A DNA stretch of 64,000 nt, taken from assembly GCF_036785885.1 (NCBI RefSeq), contig NC_092310.1, positions 2,976,001 to 3,040,000 on the forward strand, read 5' to 3'. Below are positions 1-12,109 of this stretch, in pieces. A model generated the notes under the pieces. That model saw nothing but the letters and a program-made list of their open reading frames with translations, searched no databases and was not told the DNA's origin. This DNA is from Coffea arabica (Eukaryota; Streptophyta; Magnoliopsida; Gentianales; Rubiaceae). The stretch's first letter is position 1; the number at the start of each line of letters is the position of its first letter. The translations under genes were made by a program, and so were the position numbers.

Positions 1-3000
1 CTAAATACAGGTTGGTATCTGCACTAGTAAGTGTTCTTTATGGTTTAATCAATGGAATATAACTTGATTTTTGCTCTTTAGGATTTTGAGTGATAAATTG
101 TTGCACGAGTTACCTGACCAAACCTTTCTATGGCTCATATTTCTGCTTAATGTCATAACTGAAGCAGAACTGTGATGTAATATTGTTATTTTTTTTCCAG
201 AATTTGTTTAGGAAGCAGAGTACGTGTTTTTTGGACAAAGAACACCAACGTTCCCGTGTTGTTCTTATGAGAATGTCAAGAGGGAGGAGTTATTTTCACT
301 TATCAGTCAGTTTTTGAAGATGGAAGGTAGTTATCTGTGATTTTTCCCACTAGAATGCCATATATTGCTCAGAATGTGGAAATGAAGGTAAAAAATGTTG
401 ACTGCATGTCTATTGGCCTGTTTCAATGGCTTTTCTTTTTTGTTTTTTTATCTTTTTTCTGGAAGAATTTAACAAAATAAATCAAATATTGAACCTTTTC
501 TCCTTGTAGCATGCTGAAAACAGAGTGGCTTGTGCCAGGCTTGTAGAAAGTAGTATGGATTGAGAAGAATTAGAGAAGAGCATGGTAGCTGGTACTGGAG
601 AGCTATCAAGGTACAAGACTTGCTTGAAGAAAACTGGACGTGCTAATACTTTAGTTTCAGAGGTAACAAGATTTGATGGAAAGAAGTTAGACATTGTAGA
701 CAGCATTGGTGATCGTTTGGATGACATAAACGAAGCATGCGATTGCAGTGTCAGTCGTTCATTTGGATGGAAATAGTTCAAAGTTTTGGTGCTGCAATTG
801 CAGTAGCAAGAATTTCTACATCCTCGTTCAAAGGTTCCCGCCAGATCTTGCAAGGCCTTTGTAAATTGGACAATAGGTTATACCTTTCCACTCAAGAACA
901 AGAGAGACTCATTATACAACTGTGCTAACAGTTAGTCATTCCAGGTACCAGGCTTAGTGTTGAATTTGTTTTAGTAAAATAACGTACCCTAAGTACCTTC
1001 TTGGTTCTTAACTAAATTATTTTGACATGTCTACTTCAAGATAAATAGTCACAATCCAAAAAATTGCAGTTTGAATGATCAATAAGCAGGTTTTGTTATT
1101 GTAGCATTCTATTTGTTATGTTTTAGCTAAGAAAGACTAGCAAATCTAAAAATAATTTATAATTATTAAGAAACCACTTGGAATATGTAACATTTCGGAA
1201 GACTAATGGAGGTGGGAGATCAATGATAAATGTTTCACGTGAAGTTCTCCAACATGGTTTCACCTAATTAGAGGTACTCTACCATAAAGTATCTGCTTGT
1301 TAGGTTAAATGAGCATGTTTCAGCATGCCCATTCAATGGAAGTTGATAAATTACTCTTAAGAATTCAAGGAAGAAGGAAACAACTTCCTAACACTGAAAA
1401 GCTATTGACATCCATTACCTATTTCTTTTTGCAAACGGTTATCCTTTTCTGATTTTTGTTTGGCCCAAAGATTTTAGTCGGTCAGGAGAAATCAGTCGGC
1501 TAAAAGAAGTTAATAAGAGAATTTATGAATGCTAGTGCATGAATATAAATTTTGCATTTTTTTTTCAGATTAGTTTGCCAAACTCCAGTTTAGTACATCA
1601 TTTTAGAAAGAGACGAAAGATTATCATCTTACTCTTTCTTTAACATTTAGTTAAACATTTAGCTTTGATAATCACTTTATTTTCAAAAAGAATCACAAGG
1701 ACATTTATGCAAATTCGATTGACTTTTGTTACCATTACTTTCTTCTGGGCTGGTTAATGCTCTGTTTTTTAGCCTTTCATTTTTGGTTATCTAGTAGATT
1801 GGTGATTTTGCCATCCTACTTGCATAAGGACTTGCTCATGATAAAATATTTATAGAAATATCTATTTTAGCATTTTAGACAAATGTCTCATGGGCTATGT
1901 TGGAACATGTACAAAGCAGTGATTTTCAAGCAAAAATGTATGGATGGTGATGTGGTAGACAATTGTTCTCTTAAGGAGTGAAGATCAATCTTCTAGAAAG
2001 CAATATATGAGAGAGTAAATGAAGAGGTGTGTAGTCTCAATGGATTAAATTTAAAGGCCTACTATGTTTCTGTTGCTGTTGCCATAACTTCAAATCAACC
2101 ACATACAAAAGCTATGCTCTGAATTTAGTATGCGTTTTTGATGATGTAATTCTGCTTAATTTTTGCTCTTTAGAAATTTTTGTAATACATTCTTCATAAA
2201 TTTTGATGGTTCAACGTGGCTAATTTTGCACTTAATATTACCGTAATGTAACATGGTGATGTTTTTTTCCTGAATCTATTTAGGAAGTAGATATCATCTT
2301 GTTGGAAAAAGAACAACATGGTTCCCTGTCGTTTTTTTGTGAGAATGTCAAAAGGAAGAAATTAATGTCACTGAGCAGGAAGGTTTTGCAGATGAAGATG
2401 GTTACCAATTACAGTTATTTTGCTCATTAATTTGCACTAGCATTGATGGAGGCTTCTCAAACACCATGTAGAAAAACTGAAAATGTTATGTTTTGTAGTG
2501 CCCGGAATGCAGAAAAGAAGGTAATTATTTGACTAAACTTTTTGTTAGCCTGTTTCGATTTTTTTTTCTTTATCTATCTACTGGAAATGTAATTTGGTTT
2601 AGAAGAAGAGAAGATTTGGTAATGGAAGCTAGATGTTGAAGATAGCAGTAACAGTCATTCGGAAAGCAAAAGCAAAGCATGTAGTGGGATGGAAGAAATT
2701 CAAAGATTATGTGCTGCAAGAATATGTATTCACATGCAAGGGTTTCTAAGTCCTCGTTCAAAGGTTCAAGGAAGCACTACCGCTAGATCATGCAATGCCT
2801 TTCTCAATTGGACAATGGACTATACCTTTCCACCCAAAAATAAGAGAGATTCATGATACACTTGTGCTAACAGTTGATTATTCCGGGTGTCCAACCTAGT
2901 TAGGTGTTGAATTTGTCAAGGTAAACTAACATATATTTACCATAGTACCTTGTCGGGTTTTAACTTTTTTTTTATTTGAATAGTAGAAAATTAGAAATTT

Positions 3001-3870
3001 TTAACTTAAATAAGCAATAAATAGGTGCTTTTCAAGTAGCATTTTTTTTGTGCTTTAGCTAAGAAAGATAAGTAGACTTAAGAAGTTTTACCAAGAAACT
3101 CTTTTAAAATATCTGACATTTGTGAAGACCAATGAATGTGGTAAATCAATAGTAAATGTTACTCAAGGAAGTTTTTCAAGGTGCTTCATTCCACTTGATA
3201 GAGATACTGTGCTACAAGTCTATTCTGCTAAGGTTAGATGAACATTTTTTCAGCGTAGCCATTGAAATGAAGTTGGCAATTAACTCTTAACAAATTCAAG
3301 GAAGAAGGAAACTACTTGCCGACATTTATAGAATTGCGGCATTCTTTTGCTGCTTCTTTCTGAAAAAGGTTATCTTTTACTAGTCCATTTTTGTCCTAAA
3401 TATCTTAGTGTACTATCAGTCTGCTCAAAAGAAAGCCCTTAGAGGCTAAATCTGTTGATTATTTGTTTTGAATTACAATGCATGAATATCAATCATGACT
3501 TTTTTCCTTGGGTTATTATGCCAAACTAGTTAAGATTAGAACCTCACTTTGTAAGCATAGGAAGGATTATCATCTCACTGTTCTTCCGAGTTTTACATAG
3601 ACATATAGCTTTCATTCTCATGTTCTATTAACATTGACAATATGCAAATTTTATTGCCCTTGCTAATTGTTGAATTCCGTTTTAGATTCATCTAGTAATT
3701 ACTTAGAATGATCATCTTTCCATTACTAGTTGCTAACAGTGTTCTTTGTTCATTGTCAACTCTATATCCAATATCTGTATCAATATTGAAGACAATCAGT
3801 GTCTAATAGGCTTTGTTGGAACATGTAGGAAGCAGCAGCTTTCGAGTTAAAGTGTATGAATGCAGTCTCG
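1..3870. repeat. Old diverged tandem duplication, two ~1.9-kb copies
   Basis: Copy A (about 1-1945) and copy B (about 2090-3870) share the same order of blocks. Matching anchors are 195-290 with 2265-2350, 834-960 with 2757-2915, 1320-1385 with 3250-3315 and 1889-1945 with 3804-3860. The offset shrinks from about 2070 to 1920, so the copies have diverged by many indels as well as substitutions. The longest open stretches (for example 582-776 on +) are short and are not open in the other copy. I recognise no protein. The duplication could be a decayed gene pair or an unknown repeat. Confidence 0.75.
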
Positions 3871-4900
3871 ATGAATTACAGGTTTACTTTTTTTCTCTCG
3901 AAGTTGGCATGTCTTTCACACACATATGGAAGTGCCCGACCTTTCATGTATTTTGCAGGTTTCTTCTGATCTGATTTGCTTGAGACAAGGGAAAGCATAT
4001 GAAGGAACCATTTAGCTGGCATGGCTGAGACCTGTAGCCAATTTGGTTGATCTTGGTTCCAGTTTAAGCTGTCTGGATTGCTCTTTGTCAATCTCATGAA
4101 TATGGATCTCATATCAATGGAAGCATTGAAAGTATGAAGATGAGAAGGCAAGAATACCGGTAGCTAGCTGTTGGATTGTAGGCATGTAAAAAATCTTAAC
4201 TATACTAAAATTGTCACCCAAATAGCTGGCTAGAAGGCATATATTACTCTAGCTTGGCCTACAGAGAGATAAGATTTGAGGTTTTAATGTGATCTAGAGC
4301 TTTTAGCTTTTGAAATACTTAATTGACCATGCTTTGAGTTTGATTTAGGTTTCAACCAATCGCGAGTTCATAAAAATAGAGCTAAACAAGTTTGAATTTT
4401 ACAAGACTTGGCTCAAATGACTTCAAAAGCTTGCTGAAAATTTCTCCTTCCTCAATTTGTCAAACCAAATCCCAACCGAACCCTCTTCTGGCTGTCCATG
4501 GCATTTGGTTTTTCTTTAGGGATAATTTCAAAAACCTCCCTGAGATCACTAACAATTTTACTAGCCTCTCCTAAAGTTTTCAAAATTACACAAACCTCTC
4601 TTGAGATTAAAGTTTGAATAACAAAATTAGTTAATTTAAAAAAAAAGTAACATTAAAAAAGTACTTTAAGTAGGGAGATGAAACTTTGATTTCATAAATA
4701 CCCCTTATACATGAATATAAGTTGTAATAGTAAAAGAATAAAAATAATTAAGAGTTCGAAACAATTAATACACACATTTCACCAATTAAAAAGTTCACAT
4801 TTAATGAATTAGTAACATAAATAAGCAACAAAATTATACTAATGATCACAAGATTCAACAAAACAAACTAGTCATCTCTTTTAGTATAATGTTTGCTATG
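3871..4900. other. Intergenic, no gene seen
   Basis: There is no convincing coding frame here. The stretch around 4518-4610 (dispersed-repeat-like text about 'aaacctccctgag') resembles a repeat end often seen in plant genomes, recalled from general familiarity only. No matching opposite end was found. The rest is AT-rich. Confidence 0.4.
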
Positions 4901-5024
4901 ATTTTTGTGATTTTAAATAGAAAAATTTTCAAAATTTGCCTTTCTTTTCCCTCCATTCTATGTTTGCTACGAAGGGAAAAGAAAGACAAAATTTGAAATT
5001 TTTTTTTATTTAAAATCACAAAAA
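4901..5024. repeat. Foldback with 52-nt arms and a 20-nt loop
   Basis: The arm at 4901-4952 is nearly the exact reverse complement of 4973-5024, with only a few mismatches. The loop is 4953-4972. The transcript would form one long hairpin on either strand. The length fits a small foldback MITE or an inverted-repeat small-RNA precursor. Nothing beyond the arms pairs, so no wider terminal inverted repeat is visible. Confidence 0.85.
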
Positions 5025-5268
5025 TCCCCACCAAGGAAAGTCGCATCATTTTATTTCTGACTATTAAGGAAAAAACCCCCACCAAGGAGGCTCGGATATA
5101 AATTCAAAGCCAATCTTAATCTAAAAGGTCCACAGGTTTATACATTATGCACTATTTAGATCTATGTGTTAAGACACTATTTCTACCCCTTTCAAACCAA
5201 TACGACACACTTAAGCCTGCTCATGAACCTAATCCAGCCAAAGTACACATGTAACACATCTTCCGCTT

Positions 5269-6708
5269 TCATGTTCTGGAGAGGGAAAGAACCAGACAGT
5301 TCCTCTTCATCTTTCCCTAATGTTGTGAGATGTTGGCAGCCAACTTTGTAAAGAAATTGTTCATTATGCCATCTCCAAAGTGAGCTTGAAAGATGGGTTC
5401 ATCAATAGCTCTCAAGCTCCTAGCCCTGTAATTGGCATTGGTGTTTGCATCGCAATCCGCCGCCCCCGCACCACCAATCACTCGCAGTTGAATGGTATCC
5501 AGATAACTTAGCTTAAGAGCACGATTTTTCTCAATGATGGTCTTTACTTCTTCCAAAGAAGGCCGGTAATGTGGAAGGTTGAAAGTATCAAGTGCTTTTT
5601 CCTCAATCAATCCCTATATAGTTTTACACAGATGGTATCATATATTCACCCCAGATTGTATATAGATTGAGTGTCTATGAATCATTACCTCTGAAACCAT
5701 GTCATTCATTGTCATCCCAAGTAAGTCCTGTATGTTATAAGCCACAGGATCATTGATTTTAGGCGCCAAGGTCACAAATAAGTGTCCCTAGACACCAATT
5801 CATCAGCACGGGTACTCAAGAAGTTTGTAAAATCTTTGTCAAATTGATCCAAATATGCATCATGCACACTCTTAGGACTTGTTTTACCTATGTAAATATT
5901 GCCTTTGTTCAGTGGCAACCCTTCCTCAATCACCAACCCACTCGGGACCTGCAGGAGAGAGGTAGATAGAACAAGAAAAAAAACCAGAAAAACTATTACA
6001 AATAGTAATAATGTAAAAATTATATCAGGCAGTCAGGGGTGTAGATAGATAGATAGTAATGAAAATTAAAATAGTGAGGGTGTGTAAATACCAAAATAGC
6101 AGTGTGTGTTAAAGACAATAAAGTAGGAGATTGGCGAACCTGAGAAAGCCAATGAGGGCTGTAAGAAGAGTGTATAAAATGCATGGAGTTGTCAGGAAAA
6201 AGTCTGCCATAAAAAGAGCCGGGCATAGCTGCAATGAAGCATGACCTTGAACCACGTCCATATGATTCCTCAAGTTTTTGATAAAAACTGGGCAATACTT
6301 TGAAAATGGAGTTGAAATCATTGGACACGAGATCATTCAAGAAAACTTGAATATTAGGTAGCTTAAGAATGTTCAAGTTATGGCATTCTCTATTAATGCT
6401 ATCTATAATGCTTTCAACTGTTAACAACGTATTCGGTCCCGTTGCACATCCCAGATCTGCTACTCTTATGCACTCTGCCTCCGCTAGGTTGGCTTGACAA
6501 AACCCCTGAATGCTCCGATTGAGTGCATGGTTGACATTCATAAACACTGATCTGTGAAGGGTAGAAACTGATTTAGAGATTAGTCACAGAATTATATATA
6601 GAGGACCGGAGAGAAATCATTTGGACTTCATCTGATATGTTGAAATGTTGAATTTTTAGCGTAGCTTTCGTCATCTTCCCCTCCTTTCATGTGAAGAATT
6701 TGTTCCAT
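5269..6708 (-). pseudogene. SABATH family methyltransferase (caffeine synthase/SAMT-like), broken
   Basis: SABATH enzymes transfer the methyl group of S-adenosylmethionine to carboxyl groups or purine nitrogens of small metabolites in the cytosol. Four exons can be followed on the minus strand. Exon 1 starts with ATG at 6708 and ends in SYAKNS. Exon 2 is 6551-6140, with SAM-binding VADLGCATGPNT, FLNDL and GSFYGRLFP. Exon 3 is 5948-5689 and exon 4 starts at 5613. Splice sites are GT/AG around exons 2-4. Three lesions are visible: exon 1 meets a TGA before any usable GT donor; exon 3 has lost one base near 5786-5790, giving a stop at TGA; and a TAG at 5317-5319 precedes 15 more SABATH-like codons that end at 5269. 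The family assignment is strong; the substrate is unknown. The frameshift could in principle be an assembly error, but three independent lesions argue for a pseudogene. Confidence 0.88.
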
Positions 6709-8600
6709 TTCCAGTACCTTGCTGCTACTCTGCAATTTGGAGTTATGTTAAAGGTGAGGAGGGTAAGGGTAGCAGTAGTAACAATCTAGCTATTGCTATA
6801 CATGTCAAGGACAAGGGTACTTGGCAGTTGGCAGGAAATAAAATGAGAATTGATCAGAAACAATATTCATCAGTAGTTAAGGGAATATTGAACGGCTTAA
6901 ACTACAATCAAACTCAATGTGTGAATAAGATATTAAGCTACATTAGTACTATGCTTGACCAGTGAAATGATTTTGACCTGAACTACATATGAAAGTCACT
7001 AGAAATATTTGTGGGATGTCAAATATCTTCTGTTTTAATCTGCTTTACTCTCTGACATAAGCATTTGCCAAGCATCACTATCGTTCAACATATGATTAAG
7101 TATATATGTTGCTCATGTTCTTCCTAAGCATGCTTTTGTCAACCGATCAAAATGAGTGGGAGCATGATGCTCCAACTTAACTGGTTTTGCTCCTTCTATC
7201 CAACCTTAATTGATGGCAAACTCTAAAACTAATATATCAAGATAACTTCACCGAATGAAAATCTTGTAAGATGAGAATAGTTGGAACAAACCTATTTAGA
7301 AGGTCAAATTAATCAGTAGTCACTATTTTACCAGAAAGAAATTGAAAATACCACTAGATTTGCTTACTTCTGTCTCTTTATTATGGTAGAAGACACCACA
7401 TTCTTGACTAACTTAGGAGTTCGATGATTTTCTTTGGGTTAATCTAAAATTCCTTACTAGTTTTGTTCATGTTACCCCCGTTTTGGAGCAATGACACCCC
7501 GAGAGGCACACATATATGCTCTATTTGGTTAGTTGATGATGGGGTGTTTCTACAAAAACTGTACATATTAATCGTTTGCATCAGCAACAAAATTCAATAG
7601 CTATTCCTTCGTTCAGTGCTCAGAGAAGTGATCTAGCCTTTTAGCCAATTAACGAATTTTGACTTCTTGAACAAAGTATATGAATGTGACAAGCCTGAGA
7701 CCAAGAAAACAAGAAATTCATTTTCTATTAATATCAAATCGAGAAAGTTGCCAAACAGTAAGGAGAATTACTGGCTAAATGGAAAGTATGAGCAGCGGAA
7801 CTTTCTCCATCGAGTCAAACACTCTAAAGACAGCTTTCATCTCCAACTTTAACATCATAATATTCCATATACAAAGGGGAAAAAAAAGAAGAAATCTAGT
7901 AGAGTACATCCCCACTACCCTAATGCAAATATAATACATACAATCACAAAACAAAATATAAGGGAAATGCTAAGAATAAAGTTGGAGAAAAAAAAAAAAA
8001 AAAAAAAGATGAAGAAAGATAAGTACTTGCCTTTGAAAGTATAAGAACTACAAAATCAAAGCAAATACAATATTAGATTTAAATCTCAACCTAGAACATT
8101 AGTAAATTGCAGAAATAATAAAAACAAAAACTATTGTAGATTAAGAAATCAAACCTGCGCATATGGTTCAGGCACAAAACTGAACTTTATTAGAAGAATT
8201 TGAGAGATTAATGGTGAGATGATGAAGGGAGGAATGATTGATGTGAGAATTCATTGAAGGAAATTAGGTAAAAATTAGGAACAAAAGAATGGAAGAAGTC
8301 TTGACTGTTGAGCTTGCCGATCAGTAGTAATAATTGGGCTAGGTTGCACCTTCCAAGACTCTTGAATATTTTATCCTTTCAATGCATAGCTGTGCTGGTG
8401 TTAAAATATTTTAAAAAGTTTAACTCATATATAATCATTTGAGGCTGGTGAACATAAGACATTGATGAATGTGCGTGAAGAAGTAAACTACTGATCGAGG
8501 TTTTATAAGCAAATATATCTATATTTGATAAGTAGTCAATGTATGAAAGCATAGGGAAGAAGAAATTATATTGTAAAAGCAGGGGTGATATAAATATAAT
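6709..8600. other. Intergenic; carries left copy of a dispersed duplication
   Basis: No coding frame can be supported. The block at about 7150-7680 is a diverged copy of 12110-12640. A run of about 20 A lies near 7990-8008. The remainder shows nothing I recognise. Confidence 0.5.
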
Positions 8601-8609
8601 ATTTACACC

Positions 8610-8775
8610 CTTGAGGAGTTCTGCACCCAGATTTTGTGAATTTCTTTCCAGTATAATATATTCTTCCACATTGCCTAGTCCATCACCATTGTAGCCCAGA
8701 ATGTCAAAAGCACCAGCACCACCACAAGCACAATCCAGAGGCTGCTCAACGAAATCTACTTCTCATGTGCTTGTC
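8610..8775 (-). pseudogene. Unrecognised exon-like fragment
   Basis: Read on the minus strand, this stretch has codon-like composition. It includes a Cys/Gly-rich part (around CACGGAGAFDILGYN) running into EEYIILERNSQNLG, followed by a possible GT donor near 8610. A short exon-like piece ending in an AG acceptor lies just upstream but in another frame. I cannot name the family, and no neighbouring exon was found. It may be a decayed exon or chance. Confidence 0.25.
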
Positions 8776-8818
8776 ATCAAAAAGCTGCCTTTGAGGGTCC
8801 AATTTTGTTAGTATAAGG

Positions 8819-9798
8819 GCATCCACAATGGAGTGTAATGATGCGTGTAATACCTGTCATGACATGGATTCATTATACGGTCACCCATTGTGCCGTATAA
8901 TACCCATTGCATGCATTATTCTGATGATACGTACGTGTAATAGGTGGGCTAGTGCCTTTAGACCAATTTTTTTTTAAGTCTAATTTTTTTGAAGTCACAA
9001 CGGACAAAATTTATACCGGCAAGGAAAAGTTAGTAACATTCTTTTTTTTTTCCAATGGTTATGTTTTAATTCTCTATATAAACACAACACATTCCTTCTT
9101 TTTTTTCATATCTTATTATCCTACTCTATTATTCCTTTTACTCTCTCACTCATTTTCCTCAACCTCTTTGCACAATTTTTTTAAAAAATTTCAATAGTTT
9201 GTGATTATGGATGAGAATTTTAGTAGTTTTACAAATATGTTAAATGCTCCAAATATAGAAAATTCATCCTCCTCACAAAATCAAAACTGCCAAAATTTTT
9301 CAAATTACCCAAATTACCCATTTTCTGGTATTCCTACAAATGTGCAAAATTATGTATATCCCCTAAATTTATCCAATTCCAACTATCCATCAAATTTCCA
9401 CAATCTACCAAATTTTTCATACCCAATTCCCATGTATCCTCCACCTACTTATTTTAATCCAAATATGGGAAATCACTACACATCGGGGTATTATAACCTT
9501 GGTATGGGTTGTGGATGCTCAAAAACTCCGTCAGAGATAAGGAAGGATTTTGATTTCGTCAACCAACAAGAAAATACTGCATCAATAGAATCAATGTCGG
9601 ACTCTCAATTCCTACTGTATTCAACACAACGAAGAAAAACTGTAAGCTATGGAAAACTTAGCAAATAAGTTAGACAATTATAATTTTCGAAGTGATTATG
9701 AAATCCTATTGAAGGATACCACAGGCATGTCCGAGCAGCAGCTTAAAATTCATGAGCATACATGTTCCATCCTAAAAGCCACTTATAATATTCCTTAG
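8819..9798 (+). mobile_element. PIF/Harbinger-type element derivative, internally deleted
   Basis: The left end reads GGGCATCCACAATGG directly after TAA, which fits a Harbinger terminal repeat next to a TWA target. The sub-terminal region contains a perfect 9-bp inverted repeat, 8872-8880 against 8893-8901. The internal frame (9207-9668) and a separate coding scrap (about 9680-9798) look like the two ends of the Myb/SANT-like ORF1 protein of this superfamily. No transposase gene and no matching right terminal repeat were found, so the element is truncated. Confidence 0.6.
9207..9668 (+). CDS. Harbinger ORF1-like (Myb/SANT) protein, N-terminal part only
   Basis: The 154-codon frame starts at ATG 9207, preferred over an in-frame GTG at 9201. 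It encodes a low-complexity, Asn/Pro/Tyr/Ser-rich protein (many NYP, NFP and YPP steps), typical of the N-terminus of the Myb/SANT-like ORF1 proteins of PIF/Harbinger elements, often annotated 'glutathione S-transferase T3-like'. The trihelix/Myb DNA-binding region that should follow is missing, and the frame ends after a short basic tail. About 15-130 nt downstream, a piece containing DTTGMSEQQLKIHE ends at a TAG (9796-9798) and resembles the usual C-terminus. This looks like an internal deletion. Function is probably lost. Confidence 0.55.
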   Translation: MDENFSSFTNMLNAPNIENSSSSQNQNCQNFSNYPNYPFSGIPTNVQNYVYPLNLSNSNYPSNFHNLPNFSYPIPMYPPPTYFNPNMGNHYTSGYYNLGMGCGCSKTPSEIRKDFDFVNQQENTASIESMSDSQFLLYSTQRRKTVSYGKLSK

Positions 9799-10384
9799 TT
9801 TAGTTTTAATTTCATGGTTAGCAATGTAATTTTTAAATTTTGCATATGTGTTGTATCATATTAATCACTTGCATAGTAAATTTATGGAGTAACTAGACAC
9901 AAGTTATGAAATCCGGCCATGAAAGTAGAAGTCTTTAGGGTAAGCATAAAAGTAGATACAAGCCAGTGCCATTGTTAGTATTAAACGCTAGAATTTTCAA
10001 TCCAAAGCTATTTTGTTTTCTTCTTTACCGTCCCATACTTCCTTGATCGCTAAGCAAATTTTGATCAAAAGCAGCAGGAGGCTTTTTTTTTTTTTTTTTT
10101 TTTTGCCGCTCGACTCTTTGGTATTCGCTTTTACCTTTCCTGCAATTCAGTTTAGCATATATACTGCCAATTAGCTTTTATGTTCTCTATCATAACCCGT
10201 GAATTAATTTATTTGCATTCCCACATTATTTCACACCAATTCTGGTCTTTAAACCTGCTTCACTTTTTAATAGAAGCAGTTAGCAGAAGTCCCATTTCGA
10301 TACAAACAAAAATGTACAAACAAGTGTCACATGGTAGTATGGTACTAATGATGCCTGTAATTTCAAGCAAAATGAAATCAATGT
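9799..10384. other. Intergenic, poly-T run
   Basis: AT-rich sequence with a 22-nt T run at 10083-10104. No coding frame or repeat end that I can support. It ends in AATGT (10380-10384), the target-site duplication of the next element. Confidence 0.5.
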
Positions 10385-10716
10385 TGTTGAGATATGCCAA
10401 CTTTTTCTATAGATTTTATTAGATTACGTTTAATACTAGAATAATTTAGTTAGTAGTTAAATAAATATTGTTGTTGGAATATTTGTTAACTAAAAATCAT
10501 ATGGTTTGTTAACAAATATTTTAGCTAAGATTTGTTGAGTAGGAGATTATGTTATCATCAAGTGTTTTGTTGAGATTTTTTAGGATAATTGTTAGTTTGA
10601 TATTTTGTTAGTTTGTTTCATGTAATTACTATAAATAGTAAGTTATGTTATCAAGTTTTTTTTTTTTTGCAACACTAAGCCATTGTTTATTAATTCATGC
10701 TCGAAAAAAACCAACA
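10385..10716 (+). repeat. 5' LTR of small Copia-type element
   Basis: 332 bp, TG...CA. Compared with the 3' copy it lacks a piece near its end and shows many substitutions, so the insertion is not recent. Confidence 0.88.
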
Positions 10717-11577
10717 AAGTGGTATCAGAGCTTACGTCTTAATGCTTATGTTGTTTTATGAGAGTGAGTGCTTTGTAAGTTCAAAGTCATGATAGGAAAG
10801 AACTTTTTGTCAAATGTTTCAATTTTTAGTGGTGAAACTTACCAAATTTAGACTATTAAATTTTGGACTTATTTGATAGTCAATAATCTATGGGATATGG
10901 TAGACACAAATTTTGTATCGCCAGTATTTGAAAAATCGATGGATGCATAGATTAAAGACCATAGAGTTGCAGTTAGACAAAGATCCAATACCAACATTCA
11001 CATATCATTTGATGCCGTTTTCACAAGGATAATGGCTTATGATTTGATTGAGAATAACTTATTCTCAATTAAAATGAAAAGAAAAAGTTTCACTATGAAT
11101 TGACAATTCTGAAGTAAAGCATGGTGAAATCAAGAATTCAGATTTTGAAAAAATTTAATAGGAGATCATTGATGAGTTAAGAGGTATCAAATTGATTCAT
11201 GATATTTATCAAGATTATAATATTGTTGTTTTTGAGTCTACAAGTTTTGATGGTAATGACAAAATGAAGAACTATGTAGAATTTCATATTTATAGTACAA
11301 GTTCAAATATTGTCGAATGGTGTTCCACTTTGAACCTATGAAAAGGTTATTTGGAAACATCAAAAAAAAAAAATCTTTTATTTGGAGTTTGGCATGAGAA
11401 GACAAAAGAAGTGGATTGTTGCAAGACTAATCTTTAGCTTGCATAAAAATCCAAAAAAAGAAGTTCATTGCGAGGCTAATCACCAGTTGTAGAGTTTCTT
11501 ATAAAGTCTTCTCCAAAACAAGATCCAAACATTTGAGAAGGCAATTCAAAATCTGTAGCAAAAGTGGCAAGAAGGAG

Positions 11578-11949
11578 TGTTGAGATATGTCAACTTTTTT
11601 GACAGATTTTATTAGATTATGTTTGATATTAGAATAATTTAGTTAATAGATAAATAAATCTTGTTGTTAGGATATTTGTTAACTAAAATCATATGGTTTG
11701 TTAACAAATATTTTAAATAAGATTTGTTGACTACGAGATTATGTTATCAAGTGTTTTGTTGAAATTGTTTAGGATAATTGTTAGTTAGATATTTTGTTAT
11801 TTTGTTTCATATAATTACTATAAATAATGAGTTGATGAATAAATAGCAAAAGCTCATTTTCAGTTTCAATACAAGTTTCTTATAAGTTGTTTTTGCAACA
11901 CTAAAGTGTTGCTTCTTAGTTTATACAAAAAAAAAAAAAAAAACCAACA
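11578..11949 (+). repeat. 3' LTR of small Copia-type element
   Basis: 372 bp, about 40 bp longer than the 5' LTR. The extra sequence around 11830-11885 sits before the TTTTGCAACACTAA block that both copies share. Confidence 0.88.
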
Positions 11950-12109
11950 AATGTGCTATAGTGATTGATTAGTACAACTAATCCATAAGAAAAATGAATA
12001 GCTTAATCCACTTAACAGAAGATGAGTTAAGTTCCTATCAATCTTTTCTCTCTTGTCATCTTTCTCTTGGTCTTGGGCCTCTACCTTTGCTCCATCTACC
12101 TTGGAACGG

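Larger units (their letters stand above)
10385..11949 (+). mobile_element. Small non-autonomous Ty1/Copia-type LTR element
   Basis: Two LTRs (10385-10716 and 11578-11949) begin TGTTGAGATATG and end CCAACA. They are flanked by the perfect 5-bp target duplication AATGT (10380-10384 and 11950-11954). The primer-binding site TGGTATCAGAGC at 10720-10731 is the usual initiator-Met tRNA type. A purine-rich stretch (ggcaagaaggag) precedes the 3' LTR. The internal region is only 861 bp. It keeps a decayed Copia-like gag start around 10795-10915 but no protease, integrase or reverse transcriptase, so movement would need enzymes from elsewhere. Confidence 0.88.

Noticed and set aside
482-853. 123-codon minus-strand frame in the left duplication
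   Set aside because: It is not open in the second copy and has no recognisable domain; overlapping frames on the other strand are equally long.
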